DNA of 64,000 nt from Pedobacter mendelii (GTDB lineage Bacteria; Bacteroidota; Bacteroidia; Sphingobacteriales; Sphingobacteriaceae). Positions 1-9,791 of this stretch are shown piece after piece (position 1 is the stretch's first letter; each line of letters starts with the position of its first letter). A program made the translations under genes and the position numbers. Under the pieces are notes generated by a model. The model was not told the origin of the DNA. It searched no databases and was given only the letters and a program-made list of their open reading frames with translations. The stretch is from contig NZ_BMDJ01000002.1 of NCBI RefSeq assembly GCF_014635725.1, forward strand, positions 310,001 through 374,000, read 5' to 3'.

Positions 1-785
1 TTTTTTATAAAATCACGCTCTTCTTCTGCTGTGTAAACACAGGATTCCCATCTCTGTTTAGCCATCGGCTCGTTTTGAACCGATAGACCCCAAACTGGAA
101 TACCCATCGCTTCGTAAGTTTTAATAAATTTAACATAATGATTCGCCCAACTCTGGCGATATTCGGGTAATAAGTGCCCTCCATTAATCAGACTGTTATT
201 GTCCTTCATCCAGGCAGGTGGCGACCAAGGACTTACATATAATGATAATTTACCCCCGGCAGCCGCAGTTGCCATTTTAATTAAGGGAATTTTAAACTCC
301 TTATCGTGAGCAACGCTAAAGGTTTTTAAATCTTTGTCATTATCCTGCACATAAGTATAGCTTCCGCTGGAGAAATCACAGCTCGCAATATTTGTACGGG
401 CCAAGGTGTAACCTATACCTTTATCTTTATCGTAATAGGCAGTAAGCAATTCTTGTTGGTTTTTCTTGGAAAGTTTGGCAAAGGTTTCTGCAGAGGCATC
501 AGTCAATGCTCCGCCGATGCCTACCAAAGTTTGATATCTGATGTTCGGATCTACGAAAATTGTTGGTTCCGTTTCAAAGGGCTGTCTATTTTCTACGAAA
601 CTTAATGTTTCAGTTTTGCTAATGCGATAGTCAGATTTGTTAGCTGTGGTGTAAACTACAACTTTTTTATTTCCAATCACATATCCCTGAGGGGATTTAC
701 TGGTTACTGCTGCAGTTTTTTTGTTCTGTGCCATTGCAGCAAATGTGGTCGCAAAAACCAATAGGAGACTTATATTTTTTTTCAT
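1..785 (-). CDS. Glycoside hydrolase family 30, partial (runs off left edge)
   Basis: About 261 N-terminal residues are visible; the gene continues past the window edge. It starts MKKNISLLLVFATTFAAMAQ, a clear Sec signal peptide. The body matches GH30: the segment around GIGGALTDAS, then SPWSPPAWMKDN, then LSVQNEP, whose Glu is the family's general acid/base. The nucleophile Glu lies beyond the edge. GH30 enzymes cleave beta-glucans, beta-glucosides or beta-xylans; the subfamily cannot be set from this half. It is the last visible gene of the minus-strand glycan locus and follows the GH88 gene, so it probably acts on the same polysaccharide in the periplasm or at the outer surface. Confidence 0.88.
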   Translation of the reverse strand, partial: MKKNISLLLVFATTFAAMAQNKKTAAVTSKSPQGYVIGNKKVVVYTTANKSDYRISKTETLSFVENRQPFETEPTIFVDPNIRYQTLVGIGGALTDASAETFAKLSKKNQQELLTAYYDKDKGIGYTLARTNIASCDFSSGSYTYVQDNDKDLKTFSVAHDKEFKIPLIKMATAAAGGKLSLYVSPWSPPAWMKDNNSLINGGHLLPEYRQSWANHYVKFIKTYEAMGIPVWGLSVQNEPMAKQRWESCVYTAEEERDFIK

Positions 786-807
786 TGTGCGTTAAATGTT
801 TATATGC

Positions 808-909
808 TTAATGTATTTCTTGATAATGTATGTGTTGGGGTATCATTTCTTGTCGCATTGCAACCAAAAATAGTAAGCACAATCCGGCGAAAGCCAATAG
901 CTTCCTCAT
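808..909 (-). other. Short reading frame with signal-like start, possible relic
   Basis: A 33-codon frame begins MRKLLAFAGLCLLFLVA, which looks like a signal peptide, but then runs out quickly. In a neighbouring frame the same DNA reads LLQCDKK, like a lipoprotein cleavage site, so it may be the frameshifted start of a lost lipoprotein gene. It fills the gap between the GH88 and GH30 genes. No product is claimed. Confidence 0.2.
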
Positions 910-910
910 A

Positions 911-2083
911 TTACTTACTCCTCAAAAGCGCTTCAAGATAATAATAATCAGCATAATTTATAGGCACATCAATTTCTGATTTTGCCGGAAGATGCCCGGT
1001 ACTATGCTCCAGAATAAAGCCAAAGTTATCACCAATTGTACTGGTATATTTTGTGTTGAGGTTGTATAAAATTTTATCAGCTGCAGCTTTATACTTTTTT
1101 CCATTTTCACTATATTTTGCGAGCTCATAAAGTGCAGAAGCGGTGATTGCTGCAGCGGAAGCATCTCTAGGAACATTTGGAATACCAGGGTCGTTGTAAT
1201 CCCAATACGGAATACCGTCTGCCGGTGTAATTTTATTGTTTAATATGAAACCTGCTATTCCATCTGCCTGAGATAAGTATTTATTGTTTTTTGTTTCGCG
1301 AAAACATAGTGTGTATCCATATAAGGCCCAAGCCTGTCCACGGGCCCATGCCGATTCGTTTGCATAACCCTGTGCAGTTATTTTCTGAAGTATATTCCCA
1401 GCCTTAAGTGTATCATAATCAACTACGTGATAAGAACTAAAATCTGTTCGGAAGTGGTTTTTAATAGTATTATCTGCATGAGAAACCGCTATTTTATAAA
1501 AGGATGAATCACCCGTCATTTTGGTCGCTTCAAACAGCAATTCAAGATTCATCATATTATCAATAATTACCGGATATTTCCATTTATCACCATTATGATC
1601 CCATGATTTTAGCACACCTGCAGTTTTGTTAAATCTGGTAGAAAGCGATTTAGCCGCCTGAATGATAACTGCTTTGTAGGCAGTATCTTTTGTTAAGCGA
1701 TAGCCATTTCCAAACGGGCAGTAAATCATAAAACCCAAATCGTGAGTACCGCGATTGTATTGTTCTTTCTTGATATCTGCAGTATATTTTTTGGCAAGAT
1801 TAAGCCACTTTTTATCTTTTGTGTATTCATAAAAATACCACAGTTCTGCCGGAAAAAACCCACTTGTCCAATCTCTTGAAACCACCATTTTAAACTGTCC
1901 TTTTTCAACGGTTCTTGGAGATACTAGGTTGGGTTTTAACAAACGGGCTGAATCAACATTTTTAACCAAAACATCAGTTTGTTTTGCTGCTGCAGCAAAA
2001 GCTTCTTTAACGTTAACTTTTTGAGCATTTGCTGAGCCAGCTAATACCATACAACATAACGTTATCTTAATTTTTAAATTCAT
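911..2083 (-). CDS. GH88 unsaturated glucuronyl hydrolase
   Basis: About 390 residues with a signal peptide (MNLKIKITLCCMVLAGSANAQ), so periplasmic. It fits GH88: RDWTSGFFPAELW near the N terminus, THDLGFM near residue 114, IDNMMN near residue 174 and ESAWARGQAWALYGY further on. The Asp residues of HDLGF and IDNMMN correspond to the two active-site Asp of the family. GH88 removes the 4,5-unsaturated uronic acid that a polysaccharide lyase leaves at the new non-reducing end, by hydrating the double bond. Two lyase-like genes nearby would supply the substrate. An in-frame ATG lies four codons upstream, overlapping the preceding gene; I chose the inner ATG because it starts the signal peptide. 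Confidence 0.9.
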   Translation of the reverse strand: MNLKIKITLCCMVLAGSANAQKVNVKEAFAAAAKQTDVLVKNVDSARLLKPNLVSPRTVEKGQFKMVVSRDWTSGFFPAELWYFYEYTKDKKWLNLAKKYTADIKKEQYNRGTHDLGFMIYCPFGNGYRLTKDTAYKAVIIQAAKSLSTRFNKTAGVLKSWDHNGDKWKYPVIIDNMMNLELLFEATKMTGDSSFYKIAVSHADNTIKNHFRTDFSSYHVVDYDTLKAGNILQKITAQGYANESAWARGQAWALYGYTLCFRETKNNKYLSQADGIAGFILNNKITPADGIPYWDYNDPGIPNVPRDASAAAITASALYELAKYSENGKKYKAAADKILYNLNTKYTSTIGDNFGFILEHSTGHLPAKSEIDVPINYADYYYLEALLRSK

Positions 2084-2085
2084 AT

Positions 2086-3279
2086 TTATAACCATATTAA
2101 AGGGTTGCGAATGGGTAAATTCCTAATGACTTCTTCTACTTGAGGTGCATGGTCTAGTTTTTCCCAGGTGGAATACCATTCATGCTGATTGAACTGAACT
2201 GCTCCAAAAATTAAAAAGGGCTGTGCAACAGGCCAGTTTTCCCAATACATTACATCAGCTTTTAAAGGCCATTTATTTTTATCTGAAATATAAGGATAAA
2301 GATAATCCAAACCTTTTCTAATTGATTTTCCATCTGCTGTTTCAAATTTCCATAAATTATCTTTAGGCGTAGATAAAATCTGGCAAAGCATTGTCATGGC
2401 ATCCAGATTAAAGATGGAATATCCATAGGGTTTCGTTCTGACTGTTTCCAATGGAAAACTTCCATCTGTACCCATTTGATTGGGCAATAAGATGGTTTTA
2501 TAGCTAATGCGCAACGAATCCAGCATAGCCTCGTTTTTACATAATTTAGCGAAAGATGCCACTTGCATCGCCCAGCATGTGGCATGATTATTTTTAACTG
2601 TTTTTTCCTGTATGCCTGGTTTTGAAGTGTTCAGCCAAATTATATAATCGGCAAACCATTTCTTAATTCCTTTTAAGCTTGCTTTATCAAATGCTTTTGC
2701 GTTTTCCATCACCAGAGCTCCTTGCGCAACCTCCATTAAATGAATGGTATCGATAATACCATAATTACGTCCGGTAAATTTGCCTTTTACCGCTTGAGCG
2801 AAAAGTAGGTTTGGATTCATCAACGTTTCAGGATTGATAAACAAGGCCTGAAAATGTTTTAGGGCATGTTTAACATATTTTTCATCAGCTGTAATTTTAT
2901 ACGCAGAAACTAATGCACCGATGATTTTACTGAAACGAATCATAGCCTTCCTATGCGCAACAAAATTATCCGGGTTTGTTAATCCATCTCGGTTGATGTA
3001 GGGTCCATCCGGATTTTTGGGGTCGGGCCAGAAGTAATCTGCTTCCGAAAAAAAATCATGTTTGCCACCAGCACTTCTAGGCGAAGATGATGCCGTAATG
3101 GTAATAGGCTCTTGTTCCATTGCCCATTTTGCCTGGTTTAAAATTTGCTTTGTAAGTAAAATGCTCGCTTTCTTTTTGAAATCTGCAGGTACATTTTCCA
3201 AATCTATAATGGTATTAGAAAATGAACTTAATGCTAGATAAAAAAAAGTTGAGATTAAAATTATTGATATCTTTTTCAT
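2086..3279 (-). CDS. Alginate-lyase-fold polysaccharide lyase (PL38-like)
   Basis: 397 residues with an N-terminal hydrophobic signal. Recognisable blocks are the SSSPRSAGGKHDFFSEADY segment followed by WPDPKNPDGPYINRDG, and NNHATCWAMQVASFAKL near residue 230, which places the family's conserved Asn-His in the expected (alpha/alpha) toroid setting. This resembles the alginate lyase domain PF05426, and within CAZy PL38 is the nearest family I recognise; PL38 includes glucuronan-cleaving enzymes. The family number is a judgement from motifs, not a search. The next gene encodes GH88, which would act on its unsaturated product. Only a few bases separate it from the genes on either side, so all are probably co-transcribed. 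Confidence 0.72.
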   Translation of the reverse strand: MKKISIILISTFFYLALSSFSNTIIDLENVPADFKKKASILLTKQILNQAKWAMEQEPITITASSSPRSAGGKHDFFSEADYFWPDPKNPDGPYINRDGLTNPDNFVAHRKAMIRFSKIIGALVSAYKITADEKYVKHALKHFQALFINPETLMNPNLLFAQAVKGKFTGRNYGIIDTIHLMEVAQGALVMENAKAFDKASLKGIKKWFADYIIWLNTSKPGIQEKTVKNNHATCWAMQVASFAKLCKNEAMLDSLRISYKTILLPNQMGTDGSFPLETVRTKPYGYSIFNLDAMTMLCQILSTPKDNLWKFETADGKSIRKGLDYLYPYISDKNKWPLKADVMYWENWPVAQPFLIFGAVQFNQHEWYSTWEKLDHAPQVEEVIRNLPIRNPLIWL

Positions 3280-3282
3280 GAT

Positions 3283-5745
3283 CTACAAGGTTATGAAAAC
3301 AGTTGGAATGCCGTCAGATTTTACAGAAGCTACACTTTTGCCTTTATTTAATTTTACTTTGATAATTGCCCTGCCATTGTAAGCCTGCACTTTCCTCGAT
3401 CCGGAAGATGTTCCCAAATCATCAATTAATTTCCCATCACCCATTAAACCAAAATTTATCCAGTTTATTGCATCAAGGCACTGTATGCCAGCTTCATCAA
3501 AAAGCTTAACCTCCAGGGTTGCAACATCTGCCTCCTCATTTATTTTAGTTAAGGTCATTTTAGTGGGTTTAGTCCATTTCTCTGTTTGATAGTTAAATCT
3601 TATTTCATCGGTTACTATAACCTTACCTTTTTTAGCTATTACTTTAACTGTATTTTCTCCTTTAAGAAAAGGAAGGTTCCAACGTAAACCCGCAGCGGGA
3701 AAATCCTGGCTGTTTCTTTTCTTTATCCCAAAGCTTTTTCCGTTCAGAAATATTTCTGCTTCCGTACAGTTAGCATAAACTTTTACCATTTTTTCCTCTC
3801 CCTCATCACCCCAGCGTACTGGCCAGCTATGTCCATAAATATGAACCATTGGTTTATCAGTCCAATACGATTGAAAAACATAATAAGCCTCCTTTTTAGT
3901 GAAATCTCTTTCTACAACTCCTTTTTGGTTCATGTAAGGCACTGGATTATCAGGACGAACAGGTGTAGAAAAATCTTTGAATGGCCAGTATGCCGAGCCA
4001 CTTAGCCAAGGCATATTTTCCTGTTCTTTAAGGTGCCAATCAATTAAATTGGTGATGTAGGATTCACTCCAATCGCCATCTTTGGATATTCTTGCGGCAC
4101 CTCCAAATAATGAAGCGTCACCTGCCCGCTCATCAGCGCTGTCACCTATTTTAATTTTACTTAGGGCTTTATCAGGATTTTCTGAATGGCGCATGGCATG
4201 GCTATCCCCTCCCCATTCCACATGTAAAAAGCGTTTAACCTTTGAAAATTCATCTTCAGAAACCTTTTTATAATCGGTATAGGCACCACGGTACCAACCC
4301 GCCCAGATGGATGGAGAATATACATCAACGATATCGGCACAAAAATCGCATCGCCGGATTGCAGTGTACCTGGATGAATCCAATTTATGGGAGCGTCCAT
4401 TAAGTTCTTTCATAAACGTTCTGATTTTTTCTTTATCAAATTCAGCAAAATCTCCCGGCCAATCGTTTTCGTTTCCCAAGCCCCAGATAATAATGGAAGG
4501 ATGGTTATAATGTTGGTCAATCATGTTTGTAAGCATGTTTCTGGTTTGTTGTTTATAAGTTTCACCACCTAAGCCACCCCGACACCATGGGATTTCTTCC
4601 CAAACCAAAATGCCCAAACTATCGCAAAGGTTTAACACAATTCTCGATTGCTGATAATGCCCCAATCGGATAAAATTCACGCCCATATCCTTCATCATCT
4701 GCATCTCCGTGCGAATCATTTCCTCGCTCATTGCTGCCGCAACGCCTGCATGGTCTTCGTGCCGATGAGTACCACGCAAAAGCAAACGATTTCCATTTAG
4801 ATTGAAAGGACCTTTCTCTACAAAATTGATATTTCTAAAACCTATTTTATCTTCACTCTTATAACTGCCTGTGGATGAAACGAGATCATATTGCAAGCGA
4901 TACTGTAAGGGTTTATCGGTCGACCATAATAGCGGTTTACTGACTTCCAAGCTCCATAACTCCGTATCGCCATTTAAATTGTTAATCTTTTTTTCCTGCT
5001 GTGCAACAACCTTTCCTTTTGGGTCGATTAATTTAAGATGGATAGTAGCATTTTTTAAGCCTGTAGGATTGTAAAATCTTCCGCTCACATTTAATTTACC
5101 CAATTTTCCCTGCGCATCCACTTCGGCTTTAGCAAACATTTTATCTACTGATAATGGTGGTACATAAACCAGATTTAAATAGCGGTAAATCCCTCCATAA
5201 ACATTAAAATCAGATAAATCTGAAGGAATCATTTCCAAATCTCTTGAATTATCCGTACGGATAGAAACCGGCACTTGCCCTTTAAACTGCTTTTGGTAAA
5301 CTTCCTCTTTTTGAAATGCGGCAACCGCATCTGTAATGTCAACTGTCCATTCATCGTAACCACCTACATGAGTTGCAACTTTTGTAGTATATACATAAAC
5401 TTCTGTTTTTTGACCAGCCCCTTCGAAATGCAAAATGGTTCTACCATTTTGATAAGGATTCTCGATTTTGAGCTTGGTGCGGTACCAGGCGGGTCCTTGA
5501 TAATAATTCACATCAGGATCTACCGCATCTGTAGCATTAACGCAATGTGGTAAATTTACATTTTCCCATAATGGAACGGATTCAGGATTACCCAATCCTA
5601 CAGGACGGACAGCTTCCCAGATACCTCCTAAATCCTGTTTAAGAAATTCCCAACCAGCATTTAACCGGATTGATTTTTGTGCAAATGCGATATTGGATGA
5701 CAGCAAGAAACTAAGAACAAGAAGATATTTGGCTATTTTTTTCAT
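3283..5745 (-). CDS. GH2 exo-glycosidase (beta-galactosidase/glucuronidase type)
   Basis: About 820 residues. The start was set at the ATG opening MKKIAKYLLVLSFLLSS, a good signal peptide; a longer frame upstream adds an unlikely leader. Architecture is N-terminal sugar-binding jelly roll, Ig-like domain, then TIM barrel. The barrel shows LLLRGTHRHEDHAG, IRLGHYQQS and LVWEEIPW. The acid/base Glu is in WGLGNEN (about residue 425) and the nucleophile candidate in HVEWGG (about residue 510). The C-terminal part is another beta-sandwich. It would remove terminal beta-linked galactose, glucuronic or galacturonic acid; the sugar cannot be read from the sequence. It lies between a lyase and a second GH2 gene. 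Confidence 0.87.
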   Translation of the reverse strand: MKKIAKYLLVLSFLLSSNIAFAQKSIRLNAGWEFLKQDLGGIWEAVRPVGLGNPESVPLWENVNLPHCVNATDAVDPDVNYYQGPAWYRTKLKIENPYQNGRTILHFEGAGQKTEVYVYTTKVATHVGGYDEWTVDITDAVAAFQKEEVYQKQFKGQVPVSIRTDNSRDLEMIPSDLSDFNVYGGIYRYLNLVYVPPLSVDKMFAKAEVDAQGKLGKLNVSGRFYNPTGLKNATIHLKLIDPKGKVVAQQEKKINNLNGDTELWSLEVSKPLLWSTDKPLQYRLQYDLVSSTGSYKSEDKIGFRNINFVEKGPFNLNGNRLLLRGTHRHEDHAGVAAAMSEEMIRTEMQMMKDMGVNFIRLGHYQQSRIVLNLCDSLGILVWEEIPWCRGGLGGETYKQQTRNMLTNMIDQHYNHPSIIIWGLGNENDWPGDFAEFDKEKIRTFMKELNGRSHKLDSSRYTAIRRCDFCADIVDVYSPSIWAGWYRGAYTDYKKVSEDEFSKVKRFLHVEWGGDSHAMRHSENPDKALSKIKIGDSADERAGDASLFGGAARISKDGDWSESYITNLIDWHLKEQENMPWLSGSAYWPFKDFSTPVRPDNPVPYMNQKGVVERDFTKKEAYYVFQSYWTDKPMVHIYGHSWPVRWGDEGEEKMVKVYANCTEAEIFLNGKSFGIKKRNSQDFPAAGLRWNLPFLKGENTVKVIAKKGKVIVTDEIRFNYQTEKWTKPTKMTLTKINEEADVATLEVKLFDEAGIQCLDAINWINFGLMGDGKLIDDLGTSSGSRKVQAYNGRAIIKVKLNKGKSVASVKSDGIPTVFITL

Positions 5746-5832
5746 ACCTAAAAATAAATAAATTGCATTTTTTTTGCTGGCTGGCAATGCATAAACCATC
5801 TAATCAATTGGATTCCAAAAAGCTTAAATTTA

Positions 5833-8472
5833 CTAGTAAACCTTTTTCAGCTGAATAGCATTTAATATAGGTTTTCCCTCAATTGCATTAAAATCAATCG
5901 TAATTCCTTTTCCACTGGTTACAGTAATCCTTGTTTTCTTTTGAACTGCTCTGGTGTAACCAAAATCTTCCGCCAGGTTAATATTTTCCATAAAGGGTGT
6001 TTCATTAATGCTCACGCTGAAAACTCTGTTTTCTACCGCTTCGGTTTTATGATTGTTATCCAGGTTGTAAGCCAGAGCTTCTTTAGTCTCTCCACCAACC
6101 AATTCAGCGAAGTGAAGTGATATATCATATTCGCCATCCGGAACATCAAATTTAAATTGCTTAATGCCAACCTGCTGTGTTTGGTAAACCGGATCATTTT
6201 CGGTTCCTAGTATGTTTTTGTCGCTCCCGTAACTGATTCTGTTATTTGTACCTTTAAAAGGTTCTCCACCGACATATCCCCAGGATCCTTTTTTATAGAT
6301 CTGATCTGGCATCCAAATTTCATGCGTTTGATTATCAATATAATATCGTTTAGCACCTAAAAGGACATTCATATCTTTAAATGGAATCTGATCACTAAAC
6401 TGAAATGGCTGCAATTGAAAATGAATATCTGCCTGATCACTCTGGTCACCAGAAACAACTCTAATCTGGTTTATGCCATCTGCAAACGGCACTTTCCATT
6501 CAATAATGTGATCTAACGCTTCTTTTACGCCCAAGCTTTTTCCATTCAAATACAATTCAGCCGACTTCAAATTGGTAGCCACCTGTATATTCTGCATACT
6601 CAGCAATTTTCCAGAATCGGCTAAGGCAGTTCGTTCTTTCCATTGCGATGAAGCAATTTTTAAATATGGTTTTTGGAGTAAATAACCCTGGTATAAAAAG
6701 TACGTATCTTTAGGCTGACGTGCAATGGTAAGCAAACCTTTATTGTTGATATGAGGCATGGTTTCTTCGCGGGTTTCCGAATTAAAATCTGCTAAATTCC
6801 AGGCCATCCCTCCGGCTACAAATGGCCTGCTTAACATGGCGTTTAAATAAACCTGATGAAATTTCAGCGCATATTCAACGCTTTTATCAAAGCGAACCGG
6901 CTGGTTTGTTCTAATCCGGGGATCAGCATCTGCGCCGTATTCAGTAACCATAAAAGGCGTATTTGGAAGTTCTTTATGGTGTTTGTCTAAAAATTTAGCA
7001 AAATCTTCAGGTGCGCCGGAGTACCAGCCTGAATATAAATTCCAGCCAACAATCATTGGGATTTTAGTTAAACCAACTTTGTTATAAATATCCCATGCCC
7101 CATGGTTTATCAGTAAAGTATAACGAGATGGGTCTAGTTTCCTTGTCAAACTATCCAGCTTTTGGGCGAGTTCTCGAACGTGATCAAAATAAATCTGCTG
7201 TCGGGGTTTATCATTTGAAAACTTCAGACGCAGCAAAATTTCGTTCATATATGCCCAGATGACCACACTGGGGTGGTTGAAATTCTGGGCGATCATCTCT
7301 GTTTGCATGTTCAAACAGTTGTTGGTGAAGGCTTCGGATTCGGTAATGGTATTAACAACCGGAATTTCTACTGAGGCTAAAATACCCAGTCTGTCGCAAG
7401 CTTCCAGAATCAGCGGATCCTGAGGATAGTGTGCTACCCGTAAAAAATTCCCTCCCATGGCTTTTAGCAATTCTACATCCTTTATCTGAAGTGCATCAGG
7501 TGTAGCATTACCTAAATTATCATAATCCTGGTGGCGACTAGCGCCCATTAGCTTCATTGATTCGCCATTCAGGAAAAAACCTTCATTTGCATCGAATCTG
7601 AACCAGCGAAAACCTAAGGGATTAGAAACCTGATCGATTACTTCACTTGTTTTAACATCAACAATCTTGGTTACAACCCGATACAAGTAAGGATTTTTTG
7701 GCGACCAAAGGGAAGGATTTTTAATAGACTTTATATCCTGAACAATAGATTTTTTTTCTCCTCTTATCAGTGATATTGTTGATGACCCTGATGTTACCTG
7801 TCCTCCGTTTGCATTATAGATGCTATTGATTATTTTAATCTTCTTATCAAAAGAGGATGAATTTTCTACAACACTATTCACCCGAACACTTGCTGATAAG
7901 GCTGAAACCGCTGGGGTGGTGATGAAAATCCCTGAGCTTCCATTTTCTTTTTGAGAAAAATGAATGGGACTAGTAATAAGCAAACTTACATTTCGATAGA
8001 TTCCACCAAAAAAGGTAAAATCGGCAGTTAGTGGAGGAATATCTTCGTTAAAACGGTTATTCACCCTTACTTCTACCAAATCCTCTTTATAATTTAGAAA
8101 TGCAGAAATCGGAACGATAAATTTAGTGTAGCTCCCAATGTGTTTCCCGGCAGATTTACCATTGATGAACACTTCAGATTCTTGCGCAACGCCATTAAAA
8201 ACCAGAAAGACTGCTCTTTCTTTTACCGAATCATCAAGTTTTAATTTTCTCTTGTAAACACCAACACCACGGTAATATCCAGGAACATCATCCAACACAT
8301 CTTTGTCATTCCAGGTATGCGGCAGGATAATTTTTTCTATTTGAGCATCTGGTTTTTGAAATTCCCATTGGTCATTTAAACTTATAGTTTCCCTTCCTGT
8401 GCGCTGTGCAGCACAATTGTAACCAGAAATAATGACTAACCATATCCATAAAAGTGATTTGTGCTTCAACAT
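5833..8472 (-). CDS. GH2 glycosidase with C-terminal malectin-like domain
   Basis: About 879 residues from the ATG opening MLKHKSLLWIWLVIISGYNC; the longer upstream frame was rejected because it pushes the signal peptide inward. It has the GH2 layout of jelly roll, Ig-like domain and TIM barrel, with acid/base Glu in AYMNEI (about residue 410) and nucleophile Glu in VTEYGAD (about residue 510). The last 150 residues contain WGYVGGEPF, DVPDGEYDISLHFAE and a closing IDFNAIEGKPILNAIQL, typical of a malectin/CBM57 carbohydrate-binding module. That module likely helps it hold an oligosaccharide. It is distinct from the neighbouring GH2, so the two probably remove different beta-linked sugars. Confidence 0.88.
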   Translation of the reverse strand: MLKHKSLLWIWLVIISGYNCAAQRTGRETISLNDQWEFQKPDAQIEKIILPHTWNDKDVLDDVPGYYRGVGVYKRKLKLDDSVKERAVFLVFNGVAQESEVFINGKSAGKHIGSYTKFIVPISAFLNYKEDLVEVRVNNRFNEDIPPLTADFTFFGGIYRNVSLLITSPIHFSQKENGSSGIFITTPAVSALSASVRVNSVVENSSSFDKKIKIINSIYNANGGQVTSGSSTISLIRGEKKSIVQDIKSIKNPSLWSPKNPYLYRVVTKIVDVKTSEVIDQVSNPLGFRWFRFDANEGFFLNGESMKLMGASRHQDYDNLGNATPDALQIKDVELLKAMGGNFLRVAHYPQDPLILEACDRLGILASVEIPVVNTITESEAFTNNCLNMQTEMIAQNFNHPSVVIWAYMNEILLRLKFSNDKPRQQIYFDHVRELAQKLDSLTRKLDPSRYTLLINHGAWDIYNKVGLTKIPMIVGWNLYSGWYSGAPEDFAKFLDKHHKELPNTPFMVTEYGADADPRIRTNQPVRFDKSVEYALKFHQVYLNAMLSRPFVAGGMAWNLADFNSETREETMPHINNKGLLTIARQPKDTYFLYQGYLLQKPYLKIASSQWKERTALADSGKLLSMQNIQVATNLKSAELYLNGKSLGVKEALDHIIEWKVPFADGINQIRVVSGDQSDQADIHFQLQPFQFSDQIPFKDMNVLLGAKRYYIDNQTHEIWMPDQIYKKGSWGYVGGEPFKGTNNRISYGSDKNILGTENDPVYQTQQVGIKQFKFDVPDGEYDISLHFAELVGGETKEALAYNLDNNHKTEAVENRVFSVSINETPFMENINLAEDFGYTRAVQKKTRITVTSGKGITIDFNAIEGKPILNAIQLKKVY

Positions 8473-8685
8473 ATTTTTATTCGTATCCTTTAATCTAATT
8501 ATTTTTATCTTGTTCAAACTTCATGTTGCCAGCCTGGGCTGCTTGCAGTTCAACATCTCAAGTTTCACCCTTCTTAATTAATCAGATCCCGTTCTATCTT
8601 ATTTTTTTATTAATAGTCGGCATTTCATCCGACTTATTGTTTTTCTATGATTTTGTCGTGACCATCAAGCTTTACCACCAAAATG

Positions 8686-9570
8686 CTATTGAATTTTGTT
8701 TACCACTAAATCATCAAAGTAAATGTAACTGGTCTGACTAGAACCCCACACAGCGACGTCTTTACCACCCCTAAAATTATGGAAGGATAGTCGCTTGATT
8801 AAGCGCTGCGCATCATTTGTAGTCCAGCGAATGGATTGGTCTAGTACTGTTGCTCCATTTATAAGCACTTGTACCCAGCCATTTTTAGTTGATCCGGTAT
8901 TACTTTTCACATAAAGGTGTACGGTATAGGTCTCTCCTTTAACAAGGCTTCCGCTTGTTGGATAAGATTTTCCGAAAGTGTCTCCACATGGACCAGCCAT
9001 ATCTCTATGATACACATAGGGTTGAAAATAAACCCTGTTACCATTATTATACCACATTAAACGCAAACTTCCTCCATTTCCATCGGTGGGAATATCACAG
9101 CCAGTGTTGCCTTCCCCTATAAGAAATCCAAAGCCAACTTTTCCTCCCCTACTCCAATCGAATTGACTGTGAAAACGAACCTTAAATGTGGCCTCATATG
9201 CAGAACCATCGGACAAATCTGCACCAGCAATTAATCCATTTGAAACAGCGTTTGGAGCCAAGGTTGCCCTGGCCCAGCCCCCTGAAATGTATGCACGGTC
9301 TTCATTCCAGCCGGTAAGCGCAGCCATACCAAAATCGCTACTTGCTTCATTATATGAATATGCACCATCAGGGTGATTAAAACTGGTATTGATGTTGCTT
9401 GGATAAGCTTGCACTGCAGCCACTGCCATACTTTTATTTACCAAAAGTTTCTCAACCGGCACAATGTTTTGGTTTGTTTCAGAAGAATCTTTCGAACACC
9501 CTAAAATAGCGCTGAAAAAAATTAACATGGCCATGCCAATTAATTTAGATGTCATAATTTTAATACTCAT
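8686..9570 (-). CDS. PL14-like polysaccharide lyase, surface lipoprotein
   Basis: 294 residues. The N terminus has a lipobox (SAILGC), so the protein is lipid-anchored and probably on the outer membrane. The mature part is a beta jelly roll of the PL14 type: FDWSRGGKVGFGF, then GGSLRLMWYNNGNRVYFQPY with a conserved Tyr and His just after it, then LSFHNFRGGKD and the closing SYIYFDDLVV. PL14 enzymes cleave alginate or beta-glucuronan by beta-elimination; PL20 and PL36 have the same fold and cannot be excluded. As the only lipoprotein lyase here it is the likely first cutter at the cell surface, feeding fragments to SusC/SusD. An inner ATG five codons in is also possible. Confidence 0.75.
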   Translation of the reverse strand: MSIKIMTSKLIGMAMLIFFSAILGCSKDSSETNQNIVPVEKLLVNKSMAVAAVQAYPSNINTSFNHPDGAYSYNEASSDFGMAALTGWNEDRAYISGGWARATLAPNAVSNGLIAGADLSDGSAYEATFKVRFHSQFDWSRGGKVGFGFLIGEGNTGCDIPTDGNGGSLRLMWYNNGNRVYFQPYVYHRDMAGPCGDTFGKSYPTSGSLVKGETYTVHLYVKSNTGSTKNGWVQVLINGATVLDQSIRWTTNDAQRLIKRLSFHNFRGGKDVAVWGSSQTSYIYFDDLVVNKIQ

Positions 9571-9714
9571 TGTAATTTTGGTTTAGGTTTAAATCTGGTT
9601 AGATATTTCTTATTAATGCATTGCTATCCTGGACAGCCGGAATGGAATATTTTTAGTTTAGTTTCTAAATTGGGTTATTAGGTTTTTTAATATTTTCATT
9701 ACTTCGGATCAGGT

Positions 9715-9743
9715 AAAAAAGCAGTACTTGCTTAAGGGACTGC
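9715..9743 (-). terminator. Rho-independent terminator/attenuator after SusD
   Basis: Read on the minus strand, a stem of GCAGT...ACTGC with an inner CTT...AAG pairing is followed at once by six T. A second weak hairpin (ACCATG...CATGGT) lies nearer the SusD stop. It sits between SusD and the lyase gene, so it probably lowers enzyme expression relative to the transporter pair rather than ending the operon. Confidence 0.7.
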
Positions 9744-9791
9744 CCATTCTAACCAAAACCATGTACAACTTAGCATGGTCTTTATCGTATT

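Noticed and set aside
8613..8645. Hairpin AGTCGG...CCGACT between the lyase and GH2 genes
   Set aside because: Short stem with no T-tract on the transcribed strand; not enough for a terminator call.
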